Shown here in pieces: positions 35,304-47,205 of a stretch of 64,000 bases of DNA. The translations under genes were made by a program, and so were the position numbers. The stretch is from Acanthosoma haemorrhoidale (Eukaryota; Arthropoda; Insecta; Hemiptera; Acanthosomatidae). The stretch is from contig OV884011.1 of NCBI GenBank assembly GCA_930367205.1, positions 110,413,139 to 110,477,138 on the forward strand. The letters run 5' to 3'. The stretch's first letter is position 1. Each line of letters starts with the position of its first letter. The notes under the pieces were generated by a model. It was not told the DNA's origin. It did no database searches and saw only the letters and a list, made by a program, of their open reading frames with translations.

Positions 35304-38300
35304 CTCAATTCATAGGCTTTATAAATCTTAATAAAACAGCGCTTATTAGCCACACATATATTTAAAAAAAAACAAAAAAAACTCAGAGATAGTAATTATA
35401 CATTATTTCACTTGAAGCAGATTATCTCAGTGGTGTTAAATTTAAATAACTGTTGGTTTATATCATGTAACTCAACTCTGAAATAAAAAATAATATTTGG
35501 GATATCAGAGATAGACTTTTACGAAACCACATCGAAAATTATGGCACCACCTTTTTGAATTGAGCACCGTGACGTTGTTTATAGAGTACCTGAACTGATG
35601 AAGTTCGATTTCCGACAAGCTTTTATTTACTTATGTAAAAAAAATTCACAAGCCAGACAACTACCTAGTAGAAGTTATATGAATTCTTGTTAATTTGAGT
35701 GTGGTATTTAGATATCAGCAGCGTCTAGCAGCTCTTTCATTAATCACTACCTTGCCTCCTAATACATCTGCTGCAACAAGGTGTAAGGAAAATTAATATG
35801 AACAGTTCCGTGTTTACGCGCGGACATTGCTTATTTAAGGAAAGTGTGACTGATGGTTAATTAATGCCATACCATGATAGCGAGAAGTCACAGAGTTTGA
35901 ACCATGCCTCTTGTGTCTACAATTATAAATACAGGGTGTTCAAATATTGAACCTGCCATGGGTAAATTTTCCATCTTTGAGCTAGAGAGCACTAGCGTCA
36001 TTGACAGGTAGTAACAGGTTATAGCATTTTGCTTGGTTCGGGATAGTCTTTTACAAACCCCTCCTAGCAAATGACCGCCAGAGGTTAACATAGAAAAGTA
36101 CTTAGGTCAGTAATTTTTAATAGCTTGATTTTATGAATAATACAACCAAATTCATTCCAGAAATAGCGCATAGAAAATTTAAGCGAATTGTTCACATCAC
36201 AAGTCCAAAAACGATCAAGCACACATCAATGAGGGACCGGAACGGAGGTCATATGGCGTTAGGCTGCAATTATTTATATTTGCCAAAGAGACATAAACAG
36301 GACGGTACAAATGAGTGGTAGCGGAAATAAGTGCCCCCTTGTTAGAAGCTTGTTAAACCAGGCTACTTTACACCTTGTCATTTCCGCTGCTACCCGAGGC
36401 ATTATTAGCTACCTCTATCCTCCCTTAACTTCGATGATGCTATCAAGTCAAAACAAAGCAATTAGTGAGTTCGCTCAGCCCACAATTAGTAACTAGGCTG
36501 ATGATTGAAAAAATGTTGACAGTTCAGTCAAAGGAAAATAAATCACGTTTCTTAAAATTGATATTACTTAATAAATCAGATCAATAAAGCAGATAATTAT
36601 TATATTCTATATTTTTTTTACTTTGTTTTAGCACCTGTAAATGAGCTGTGATTACAGGTGGGTGCTGTTAATAAATAAATAAGCTATAATCATTTTATAG
36701 AAATTCGATCTGTAATTTAAGTATTATCATAGTTTTACTTTTACTTGTATATTTAAATTAATCTACATTGTTTTATTGAATTTTTAATCTTAAAAAAATA
36801 TGAGACCTGCAAATATAAACAACTATAAAGCAAAATACGATACATCACACAATTCACGGATTCCTTTATTTTTATTTTTTTACATATTTTCTGCACCTGT
36901 AATATCACCCCTGTAATAAAGGCATTTTATTTTTTGCTACATTTTATCAGTGTGCCACACACATCCATAACATACAGTAAAATAACATTTATAACAGGCT
37001 TTATCTTCTGTACTAGGAAATTTGTAGGTGGAATTAACTGGAGTAAATACTCACTGTCGGGTCCTGATAATTATTTTTATATTTTTTTTATCGAAAAAGT
37101 ATTTTTTTTTTATTATTACTATTTTTTTTTTCTCTTTTCTCACTCACGTAATTATAACAATTAATTTTATTTTATTTGTTAAACGAAAAACCAAGATTGT
37201 AATATTTTGTTGTATTGAGATGTATAATATTAGGAGTTGACGTCGTTTACGTCTAAGCAAGTGATAAAGTGAACTCTGATGCGATCAGCATCGAATTTGT
37301 TTTGGAATTGCGGATCAACTCCGATCATCAACGAATTACCGAATCAGTCCCATGAGATTTGCTAATGAAGAAGGACACCAGGAAATTTTTGATTGATGAT
37401 GACCCCACACTCACACTACTTCTTCGCTGACTTCACACCGGATATCCACTACCCCACCCACGTTACCAATTGTTGGTTAGTGAACATCGAGAAGAATGTT
37501 TTCTTCTCCACTTTGGGATCTCCGGTAAGAGGTTATTTTCGCTATTACACACACCAACTATCTCTGGATTCAGCTCACACCATCTTTCTACTTTCAAGAA
37601 TAGAAGGCTATTGACTTTCGGTGACACTATTAAATTTAGTAAATATAGTATTTAATTCATTTTTATTTTTATCAAAGCTAAAAGACATTTATATTTTTGT
37701 TATCTATGTTTCTTTCATTTTATTTTTCGATTACTAACCCAGTTGATAACATTATTTTTTTTGTTTATATATCCGATTTTTAAAAAAAGTGTACTTATTA
37801 ATTTTCATTACATATGTATTGCCATTTGATAATTTTAGTTTTTTTTTGTATAATCTTGCCTCGATTTTATTTTGTGTACACAATCTTGTAGGTTTTTTTC
37901 TCTCTCTCTAGCTAACCAATAGTTTTTTTGTTGTTTTTTTCCAGTTTTTTTTTTGTTTTTCTGGGAAAATGCAGGCACTCATTGTTGAGTTTTTTTGCTG
38001 AATTTCACAGCCGGTAATTTGCAAGTGATAGAAGTTTGGTGAATTAATTTTACGAGCCCCTTCTTCCACACTCACATATGATGTTTTCATTTAAAGAATA
38101 TATGTTTTGAACTTTTTCGAACATAATATGCCATTTTTGTAGTCTCCTATTTGTGCAATAAAAATCCAACGAAACATTTCCCGATTTCACTGCGGTACAA
38201 AGCTTGGCCGAGGAAAACCCTCTGAATTTGCCTCTCTTTGAATAAGCGTTACGTATAAATGGAGTTCCTGCTCGTTGCGTTTTGGAGAATTAACTGCAGT

Positions 38301-40389
38301 TCAGTTGTTAGTATAAAATAAAATATAGCGTGGGGTTCAACATTTAACTGAAGTGAAAAAAATATATATATATATTTAGAGAGAGGGTGCTCAATGAAGA
38401 AAGTGACAGCGGATATCTGATGGTAGAGGAGGAGTTCATCCACTAGAGACTCATCACGTTTAGTTAATATATTATAATTATATCTATATAATCAAGATAG
38501 TAATAATCTAGGTTTTGTAATATTTTAAATATGTAAAAAATTAAGAAAGGGATTTTGAAACAAAATATTATCAAACAAATATAAGCAATTAGCTTAAAGC
38601 ATAAGACTGGTAACTTTTCATTATTTTGAGAAACACAAACGTAAACTTCGCAAAGAACGTTGTGAATATTTTGGCAATGAAGCGACTGAATATACTGCTA
38701 TGAATAAATAACTTCCCTCTGGTTATTCAAAAAATTGATACAATACCTACTAAACACTGTAAAAAAAATGTCAACTACACTGGACCCCAACTCGACTTCA
38801 CGGGACTCCATAAATCCCACCATGAATTCCACCATAAACTATTGAAGTGATGAATAAAAATGAACTTTATACTTATGGCTTACTTAGTCGAAAGTGATTA
38901 ACTTATACATTTCCTTTTAATGTTTTGCATAATTTTAGATTGCTAGTTTTTAAAAGAAATTAAATAAAAACTAGTTTTAATTTTTTGTTTAGTCATTTTA
39001 AACATTACTTTCTTCAGTTCTATTTCATTATTTGGTTTAATGTTATTCTTTTTGTAATAAATATGCAACAGCTCCATGTATATGAAAATATAATAGGTGA
39101 AAAATGTACGGTACGTATGGAAAGAAAATGTCTTCAATCCAGATAGGTGTAGTTTATGAAGGGGAAAAAGAACTAAAGAAATTAAAATTTAATGAACACT
39201 AACAAATTAATAGTGTAATATAAATTAATACTAGAAGGGGATTATTTTTTTTAAAGTAATCATTAATATCTGATAATTATTGAATTATTAAGTGGCTTTC
39301 TAGAAACTTAATAAATCAATTATTCAATAACTTTTAAGTCTACAAACGGCTTAAGGTTAATGGAGCTTAACGGTAGTACTACTTTAGAGCAACTTTTACA
39401 GACAGGCAGTCGTTTTGTTGGCTTATGGTAACAGTTTTCACTAGTTAGTGACGCAGAAACCAATTGAAAAAGATGAAATCCGGCGAAAATAACCAATATA
39501 AAAAACCCCCACATTGATTCCCGTAAAATCGGCATTTTCTAATGGGGGGCTTATACTGAAGAACGGGTAGGAAAGGACAGTAACAGATTTACGATCAAGA
39601 TGTTGGAGGAGGTGGGAGTAGCGAATAGTCACAATAGGTTTTTGGCTGGAAGGAGGGTCATTAATGGAATGAGTTATCTGGCAACAGCTGATAAGTGGTT
39701 TCGGTGGGAACCTGCGGAATACCAAGTAATCCCCAAGAGGAGCCTTAATTTCCGTCCAAAGCAGGCTTCAACGCCTTCCCACCCCATCCAGTAACATGGC
39801 ATTCCTAGGGCTGCTGCACGTGCTCTCGCTCTCCTCAGCTTCTTCAAATTGTGTTAAACACCTCCGAGTAATAGCTGATTCGCTCCGTACTAATTGGTTA
39901 GAAATTGAAATTTTCAAGAAGGTCAACCGTTACAGATTAGCTAACGAAAAGTACGCACAAAACAGGGACACTTGCATAATATTATCTGAAAAATGCATTC
40001 TCAGGACCACGATTATACTATATTTTAGTTAAGATTAATCCATTGTTGTATACATAAGTATAAAGTCCTGAAAAATAAGATAAGTTGAAATCATTGACTT
40101 AATAATTTATTTTTTGGTATAATTTATTTATAATTTGATTTTTGGACAAATCAAGTTACTAAAGCTATACGAACGAAATTTCCAGCCTATGATCAACATA
40201 ATTTTGATAATCACAGACATTGGAACATAAAAATCATTCATGGTGGCTTCATTTACTGTGGGGCTAGGGAAAATAAGTAAAACTATAGTCTTTCAAAAAA
40301 TAACCCAGCGCTGCCATATGAAAGATAATTTTAGAATATTTTCTGAGGACTAGCATTTTCATCTCAAAAGTTTATTTCAATAAATCCAT
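35304..40389. other. mostly AT-rich interval without recognised gene
   Basis: No supported gene is seen. Points of note: the sequence starting ACAGGGTGTTCAAA at ~35933 resembles a Tc1/mariner-type terminus, but I found no matching inverted end. A less AT-rich patch at 39430-39850 includes an ATG frame at 39796-40032 with a hydrophobic start (MAFLGLLHVLSLSSAS) but no recognisable domain. The rest is AT-rich with homopolymers. Confidence 0.4.
36632..36660. repeat. short hairpin, 9-bp perfect arms
   Basis: CACCTGTAA and TTACAGGTG form a perfect inverted pair with an 11-nt loop. CACCTGTAAT recurs near 36894. No function is assigned. Confidence 0.6.
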
Positions 40390-40640
40390 TATTGCTGAAG
40401 AATGTATATAATACATATATTATAAACTACCGAAACATTTGAAGAAATGTGCAGTTCTAACATATCATATAACCGTATTTAAAAGGTGTTTACTCTGATT
40501 ATAGATCGTTTATATCACATTAGTGTTCCTGAATAATCTAGATAATGATCTGACAAAAAGTAAAACAAATTAAAAAGCAGATAAAGATGATAGTAAAAAA
40601 CACCCACTTATACAAAGCATATTTGCTAAATATAATTTAT
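40390..40640 (+). repeat. unidentified dispersed repeat R, copy 1 (partial)
   Basis: This copy shares GAAGAAATGTG-AGTTCTAAC, AGGTGTTTACTC, CTATAGATCGTT-TATCA and GTA-AACAAATTAAAAA with copies at 43440-44170 and 46266-47205. Only the first ~250 bp of the unit are present here. There is no coding potential. Confidence 0.7.
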
Positions 40641-40929
40641 TGATAGTAATATTAATAAAAAAAATGCATGTCAAAAATATGTATTTCATTTCCCTTTTCA
40701 TCTAATAAAATCAGCTATTTCTTTGGGTTTGGTAATAAAAATTTATTCGTTTTGAATAATTTATGTTTTGATTAATTTCTGAGTGACTTTATTCCAACTT
40801 CCAACGGAAGTGAAATAAAGTTTACTGTCTACAGAATTTGACTTAAAATCTTGACATCAAATGGATGCAATAACGCTACTTACTACTTCAAATGTATGTA
40901 TTGAGACCTTATAAGTAAATATTATTTGT

Positions 40930-41085
40930 ATGATAGGAATGATGCAACTGATTAACAACCAAGGAATGGTTGAAATGATAGAGGGAGAAAGGAAGGTTTT
41001 GAGGGACCCCTAATGCAGGGGCAAAAGGCAATCAAGAAGTGTCATAAGCAGGAGAAGTGCCCATGAACGAAAAAACGCTTGTACA
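40930..41085 (+). pseudogene. short Ty1/copia integrase fragment, second copy
   Basis: This ~150-bp stretch matches 43187-43311 closely. It starts at GGAATGATGCAA and ends at CCCATGAACGAAAAAACGC, with one small extra stretch. In the larger element it corresponds to the R/G-M-N-R-T...EGAR-ML region of the copia integrase core. Here it is isolated and out of frame. Confidence 0.6.
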
Positions 41086-41640
41086 GTGTCGGGTCGTCAC
41101 GAGGGGGGGTGCCTAGTTACCCTAGCCCTGATGACAAAGTGAGGGTTAATTGAGTTTGTAACCTGAACAATCGTTTCATGGCGGCTTTACTATCTGTCTC
41201 CATTTTTTGATAGTTATGTGCCCTGACAATGCACTATGTTCAGGAGAAAAGGTATAGGGTAGGTAGTTTGTGTGGTCTTGGAATGACCACGAATTCACAC
41301 TTGGTATCTGAGGGCAGGTGAAATCCGTCCGGATCCCAAAGGCGAGTGTAAACCGGAGAGAGGCAGACTGAACCACCGTGGGGAACACTGCTTGGTAAGT
41401 TTGCAGGGCCACGACAACCGTTGTCCACTAGGGAGAGATCTCTCCCAATGAGGTGCTAGATTTAGCGAGACGAAGGCAGAGATTCCCACTAGGAAGATGT
41501 GGAGTCTGACAACGCTGGGCTAAAACGTAGCGAGGTGAGGAGAGAAAGAGATGCAGAGGTTTTTCATAAAGAAGCAACCAAGTTTGCTTTTTCCAGAATA
41601 TCAAGCCTTAGGCTCTTAAATATAGATCAAAGCCGAAAAT
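41086..41640. other. GC-rich island of unknown nature
   Basis: This island is markedly richer in G+C than its surroundings and lies between two copia pieces. All three minus-strand frames are open for 60-78 codons across 41176-41489, which is unusual in this AT-rich window and reflects few T/A-rich stops. No domain is recognised on either strand. It may be LTR or UTR sequence, a SINE or an unrecognised insertion. Confidence 0.35.
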
Positions 41641-41779
41641 AAAAAGTTATTCTCAATTAAAAAGAAAACTAAGAAGTGTGGAAGTTTCAATACAGTGTAT
41701 TTTCAAGTGGAATGAAGGAGAAAGATAAAATGAAGTTCATCGCTTATACGATAGGTTAGAAAATACTAAGGAAATTGTC

Positions 41780-43320
41780 TGTGTGCGCTACGTCAAATGA
41801 TATACTGACCATTTCGACGCTTTGTATGGTATTGACCTCACTATCAATAAATTATATTTACAAAATAAGTTCCATCTTTAATGTGGTAATGACGTTATGG
41901 AGTTTTTAGAAGGAATATATAGTTTAGCAAGGAAGTTGGAAGAAATTGGAGAAATTTTGTCAAAAGAAATGAAGGTTATTAATGTACTTAATAGTTTGCG
42001 AGAGACTTTTGTGACTGCATTTCAATGTTCAATTAAAAAAATGACTTTTGAGATTTTAAGCTTATGTTTTGAGACTGAAAGAAGAAATCTAAAATAATGA
42101 GTGAAAAACTCCAATTATAATGAAAAGAATGCAGATGAAAAGGAGCAGAATGATGAGCCAGTAAGGCATTTGTTAGCACAGATAAGGCACAGATAATTAC
42201 TTTCAGAAAAACGGACATTTTCTGAAGTATTGTGGAATACTGAAGACGAATAACACACGTTTCTAACGTGACATAACAATATATATAGCTCGATATTGCC
42301 TTGATCGTGAAAAATCGGATGTCGCAGCATCAACAGTACATCAATGCTTCCATTTGATCGGTTTGAAAACATTTAATTCACTTCTTTTTTATGACTGGTA
42401 ATAGGAAGGGAGCAGTGGGATACACAACATATGACTTCCAATAAAGACTTATTAGAAAATGATGAGCCAGTTTGTAACAAGGCAGTAATTATACCAAATG
42501 GTAGTTAATTAAAATTTTCAGGCATTGGTGATATAAAGGTCAATATCACAAATGGAAATCTCTCTTTGTTAAACATATTGTACCGTCCAAAATTTAATTT
42601 TATGGCCACAAAAGCATTCACAAATCAAGCAAATGAGATTAATAATTGAAAATTAATGAGCAAACTTCTTGTTTAATGAGCAGATCATTATGGGTTCCTC
42701 ATATTAGTATGGACTTTTTTTACTGGAATCAGAGAGATGAAACATAAGTTACTCTGCAAATTAGTCATTACATGATTGGCATAACCGATTAGGGTATCAA
42801 AATATGTCTTATGTTAAAGATCTGTCGAAAAACAATGAAACTGGATATAAGGATGGAATGTTTGATTGTGAGCAGCGTAAGTTGGGTAAACTATCAATAA
42901 AACTTTTGATATCAGCAAATCAAGAGCAAAATTAGAGATCTAATTCACACGGGACGTTGGGAGCCCTATGGAAATTGCGTCATCAGGTAAGAATAATTAT
43001 TACCTTTTGTTGAAAAATTATTAATATTTAAATTTTACCATATTATTTAAAGTTGTAGAAACATAAAAAGATATTAGAACAGATAATGGGCTCAAAACGT
43101 TTAATAAGGATATTGAAGGTTTGATGTTGCGTTGTGGCATTGCTCAGGAGAAAATTTATACCTCATTCATAAATGTGATTCGTATGACAGGAATGATGCA
43201 ATGGTTGAAATGATGGAGGGAGCAAGAAAGGTTTTGAGGGGATAACCGGGGCAAAAGGCAATCGAGGAGTGATAATGAGGCGAAGTGCCCATGAACGAAA
43301 AAACGCTTGTAAAGTTTTGG
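41780..43320 (+). pseudogene. decayed Ty1/copia retrotransposon (gag to integrase)
   Basis: Domains appear in the right order across shifting frames. A UBN2-type Gag comes first (NKLYLQNKFHL, then FLEGIYSLARKLEEIG and KVINVLNSLRETF at 41820-42000). A zinc-knuckle end follows (NGHFLKYC, ~42208-42232). Next is a protease/linker piece (GSGIGDIKVNITNGN-like at 42540, LLNILYRPKFNFM). The pre-integrase zinc region is at 42777-42935 (WHNRLGYQNMSYVKDLSKN, CEQ-KLGKLS). The integrase start at ~42908 reads FDISKSRAKLEI, FTRDVGSPMEIASS and NNYYLLLKNY, then the R-TDNG and EGAR-L regions up to ~43310. There are numerous stops and frameshifts, and no RT or LTRs are recognised. This is an old, dead element. 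Confidence 0.75.
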
Positions 43321-43439
43321 TTATTCCTGAATATCAACAATAAAAATTATGTTAGTCAAACATTTGTCAATCTTTGCTAATAACGAAAACAAGTTCCAAG
43401 TACTCCAAAGAGGTGCAATAATACATGAATAGGCGTACG

Positions 43440-44170
43440 TACTAAAGAATATATATAAAATAGAAAAACAAAACATTCGAAGAAATGTGAAGTTTTAACT
43501 TCTCATATTAGCAAATTTAACAGGTGTTTACTCCTACTATAGATCGTTCATATCAAATTCGTGCTCCTTAATAATCTACGTAACTTAATAATAATCTGAC
43601 AAACAGTAGAACAAATTAAAAACCTAACAAAACTCCCAACTTGCACTAAGTATATTTCTTAATTATACTATCTCAGTAATGGTTCTTTTAAGTTTGTCAT
43701 TCTATTTCGTTCAGATCACGTTATGGACATCATAACGCAGACCTCATAAAAAATGAATCATTAAACTTACTTTATGGTGACCTTTATTTCCTGCAAATTT
43801 CATTTAATGATGCTTTATACCTGCAGAAAACCCTCAGCGGAGTTTGTACAAGCGGCCCACGCGAGGTCAAGTACTGATCTATAAATCCATTTTACTGCTT
43901 AACATTTGTGACCCGGGGTTCACTGTATATATTACTCATCATAATCATCAGTATTATATTCCCTATTTCAAAGGAAGGGGCTATCTATTTTAAACATCTG
44001 CGTAGCAATCGCCTTTAGTCGGTTCGTCTGTACGTTCTTTGGTAGCTGTCATAAAAAGCATTTGAAATTTTCAACCAATCTGAAATCATGTCGGAATCGT
44101 TTTTCATGTCGGAATATATTTTTCCCATTGATGATGGATATAAAATAGACGGTTACAATTAAGGTTTTAC
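43440..44170 (+). repeat. dispersed repeat R, copy 2
   Basis: This copy is ~730 bp and shares several well-conserved blocks with 46266-47205: TTCTATTTCGTTCAG, GGACATCATAACGCAGACCT, GTCGGTTCGTCTGTACG and CAACCAATCTGAAATCAT, through to CATTGATGATGGAT. By eye the best blocks exceed 90 percent identity. It follows the copia integrase remnant within ~130 bp. It has no long frame and an unknown class, and could be a non-autonomous DNA element. Confidence 0.75.
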
Positions 44171-45204
44171 TTGAATATTTTAGCTGGCCAATGCTTTTAT
44201 ATTGAGAAGGGCCTTTTTAGTGATCAAATTAAAAATAACACGATAAGGGTTCAGAAAACCAACGCAATCATTCCGAATCGACCGTGCAGATTTCCCAATG
44301 CAAATTGTTCTTGAACGTTTTGGAACCTTTATTTTGTTCATATTAAAAAACAAAAAATACAATTATGGTCTAAATTGGGGAAAAATATTTTTTTTTTTAT
44401 AGGTTGTTAATGTTGTGTTATATAAACTCATTCGCAAATGAATGAAATTTATGGAAGTAAACTTATTTCTACAATTTAAGAATTAATAAATGCAGAAGCG
44501 TTTTTAAAAATAAAAACAACTCTTTACATCATATTTTTTTACGTTTGGAAAAAAAAGAAGTCGATTTAAGTAAAATTTTTCTTATCATTTCTAGTGTCTT
44601 GTTGGTCCAACTCGAGCAATAATTGCTGCTTGCAGACGATAAGGCATACTTTTATTAGCATTTTGATGCGATAACCGCCCATTTCACCATGAGTGCTGTT
44701 TGCAGTCCATACCGAGTTTGTGGAAGGGTAGTCAATAATATATTCTATTCTATATACACTAATATACATAAGGTGTTGTCTCTCAATCCTAAATTTGGTT
44801 TTCTTTATCTGATTCATTACTTTTTTATTTAAGTTGCTTCTCACTTATTCTCACAGCACCAAACAGATCAATCCCTCAAAGATAAAATCGTAGGGGGAGC
44901 CAACGATAAAATCCGGATCTCCGCAGTTAGAAGTCAGGAAGTGTGTACCAGACCAAGGGAAATGTGTAAATATTGAATTCTGAGAAATATGTAGTAAATT
45001 ATGTCACCAAGGAAACAAATATTTCTTTTGGTGTGTCATTTATTTGTTTTCTGATTTACTTCCACCCACCACCCCAATCGCCCAATGAAAAAATCCTATA
45101 ATCACGGCCACATAATTAGGCGTATTGCTAACTTTCATTCCATGAGCTAACCTGCTCGTCATTGACTGATGAAAACTTTGGCATCCTTTACCTGCCGTTT
45201 AGAA
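44171..45204. other. AT-rich interval, nothing recognised
   Basis: No supported coding region or repeat. Short minus-strand frames at 44180-44362 and 44566-44844 lack recognisable features. Confidence 0.5.
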
Positions 45205-45480
45205 GTCCATCCTAATAAAATAAAGATTGCTCAAACCAATTTTATTAATGGCTACTCTATGCTTAAATAAAACTTAATGTCGAATGTGATGGAGGGTAAG
45301 GGAGGAAATCGGCCACAAGGGATGACCAGCGTTGCCACACCCTGGGCAGTTAAAAGGATGAACTCAGCCAGTCGTCGATTGTCGGGGAATAAGTGTGGCA
45401 ACATGGCAATACGTCTAATTTGGTGGCGGTAAAGGCGGGCTAAAGGTCAAGCCGGGAATCGAACCCGGGTCCACCAGCAT
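45205..45480 (-). mobile_element. tRNA-derived SINE, head partly lost
   Basis: On the minus strand the sequence GGACCCGGGTTCGATTCCCGG (45450-45470) contains a perfect Pol III B box, GGTTCGATTCC, in a T-arm context. No matching A box or acceptor partner is upstream, so only the 3' half of a tRNA-like head remains. A ~190-bp GC-richer unrelated body follows and fades into an AT-rich tail near 45210. This head-plus-body layout is that of a SINE. It would have been mobilised by a LINE partner that I cannot identify. Confidence 0.55.
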
Positions 45481-46265
45481 ACTTCAGGGACGATATCTGC
45501 ATTATTAGTAATACATATATCATATTTAGTGATTATTTTAATCGTTTCAGAGATTTAAACTATATTTATCAAACTAGGTAATCATTCGTATATGATTTAA
45601 ATGTGCACACTCAGGCATAGCTACAATGTATTGCCTCCCCCTGTCAAAAGGCCCATTTTTCGGCCCATAAAACGCCCTAACGAAGGAGGAGGGGTAAATA
45701 TGCCAATAAAAGTGATTTCATATAATATTTTTCGGTTATGGGCCCTAACTACGTGTTTAGCTATTTATCACTACGTGTATTTCTTATAAGGAACACATGC
45801 AATATTTCATATTAAGGACCTCGGAGAAGAGCACAGGGAGAGGGGGGAGGTTTGATGTATGGGAAGGGCAATTTGTAAGGAGTATGGGAGGATGAAGATA
45901 GCGCCAATGTAGGACGTCAGCCCAGATACGGCAACTTAATACTTTAATACCTAATAATATATCAAGCTGGGTTCGGTCTGCTCGAGCAGAAACGGGGCCG
46001 TTAATGACCAAGACAGAAAATAATAAGAATTGAATTTATGGTTTTCGTCGAAAATTTTTTTTTTGAAAACTGTGATAAATCATCTCTGACTGTGTAAGAC
46101 ATGCATGATAGTGGGGCTAAGACAAATGGAAATTCAAAAGCATTAATAACCCGTCACAAAATGCTCTCCATGTGCGCTAGACCATCAAAGTCTCCCCATT
46201 CCTTGCATTTAATGTTCCAATACAACACATCATTTACACTCACGGATAATAATTATGGTTTTTAT
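45481..46265. other. unclassified interval with two short frames
   Basis: An ATG frame at 45601-45789 (plus) and a minus-strand frame at 45784-46011 show no domains. The 45780-46000 part is GC-richer and may be repeat-derived. Nothing firm. Confidence 0.35.
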
Positions 46266-47205
46266 AAAAATGCATTCGATGATAAGAAAGTTCTAGGTAA
46301 CATTTGAAGAAATGTGGAGTTCTAACTTCTCATATTATCATATTTAACAGGTGTTTGCTCGTACTATAGATGTCTATATCAAATATATGCTCCTGAATAA
46401 TCTACGTAACTATCTGAGAAACAGTAGAACAAATTAAAATGCAAACAAGGAAGGTATTAGCAATACACCCACAAAGCATATTTGCTAATTATATGAACGA
46501 ATCCTCCAAACGTAACTACTAACTAAATACAAAACAAATATCCTTGCAGAATATTTTGCAAGTCTATTCCTATATTCTCAACTAACAGCTTATAAAACAA
46601 GGGCGTTTCTATTTTTTTGTAATAATTAATCACACTTTTCGTAGTAACATATTTTAAAGTTTGCTTAATTATTTAAAGTTGGTCTTTCTATTTCGTTCAG
46701 CTCATGTTATGGACATCATAACGCAGACCTAATAAAAAATGAATCATTAAACTTACTTTATGGCAATAAATGACCTTCATTTAAACACATGATATTTTTT
46801 CCTGCAAAAATCCTCAGTGGATATATTACTCATTATATTAATCAGTATTGAATTTCCTATTCAAAGGAAGGGTCTATCTATTTTAAACAGGTGCGTAGCA
46901 ATCGTCTTTTGTCGGTTCGTCTGTACGTTCTTTGGTAGCTGTCATAAAAAGCTTTTGAAATTTTCAACCAATCTGAAATCATAATGATATATCCAATTAA
47001 ATTGAGAAGGAAGGTTATTCGGTGTTTGTGAAAATATGGAACAGGATGTATGAAAAAAAAAGAATCCTGAAATGTTAAGATTTAGCTATTTTCCCCATTG
47101 ATGATGGATTCAAAATTATTCTGAAAAAATGATGTTTTGTGAGTCCAAAATATGAATTGCATGTATAATAAGTTCTAGGACGGTTACAGTAAGTTTGAAA
47201 GTACT
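46266..47205 (+). repeat. dispersed repeat R, copy 3
   Basis: This is the longest copy of repeat R. It starts near GAAGAAATGTGGAGTTCTAAC (46307) and runs past CCCCATTGATGATGGAT to GGACGGTTACAGTAAG. Copy 2 has internal gaps relative to it. All three copies are in the same orientation within 7 kb, so local duplication is as likely as transposition. Confidence 0.7.

Noticed and set aside
35930..36400. Tc1/mariner-like end (ACAGGGTGTTCAAA) and inverted GGTAGC-GGAAAT pieces
   Set aside because: No matching terminal inverted copy or TA-bounded unit was found, so the element cannot be delimited.
39430..40032. ATG frame at 39796 with hydrophobic start as a secreted protein
   Set aside because: The leader is short, composition decays into AT-rich chance coding, and there is no splice or homology support.
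45440..45510. Possible functional tRNA gene
   Set aside because: Only the T arm is good. The acceptor, D arm and anticodon arm do not form, and a SINE-like body follows.
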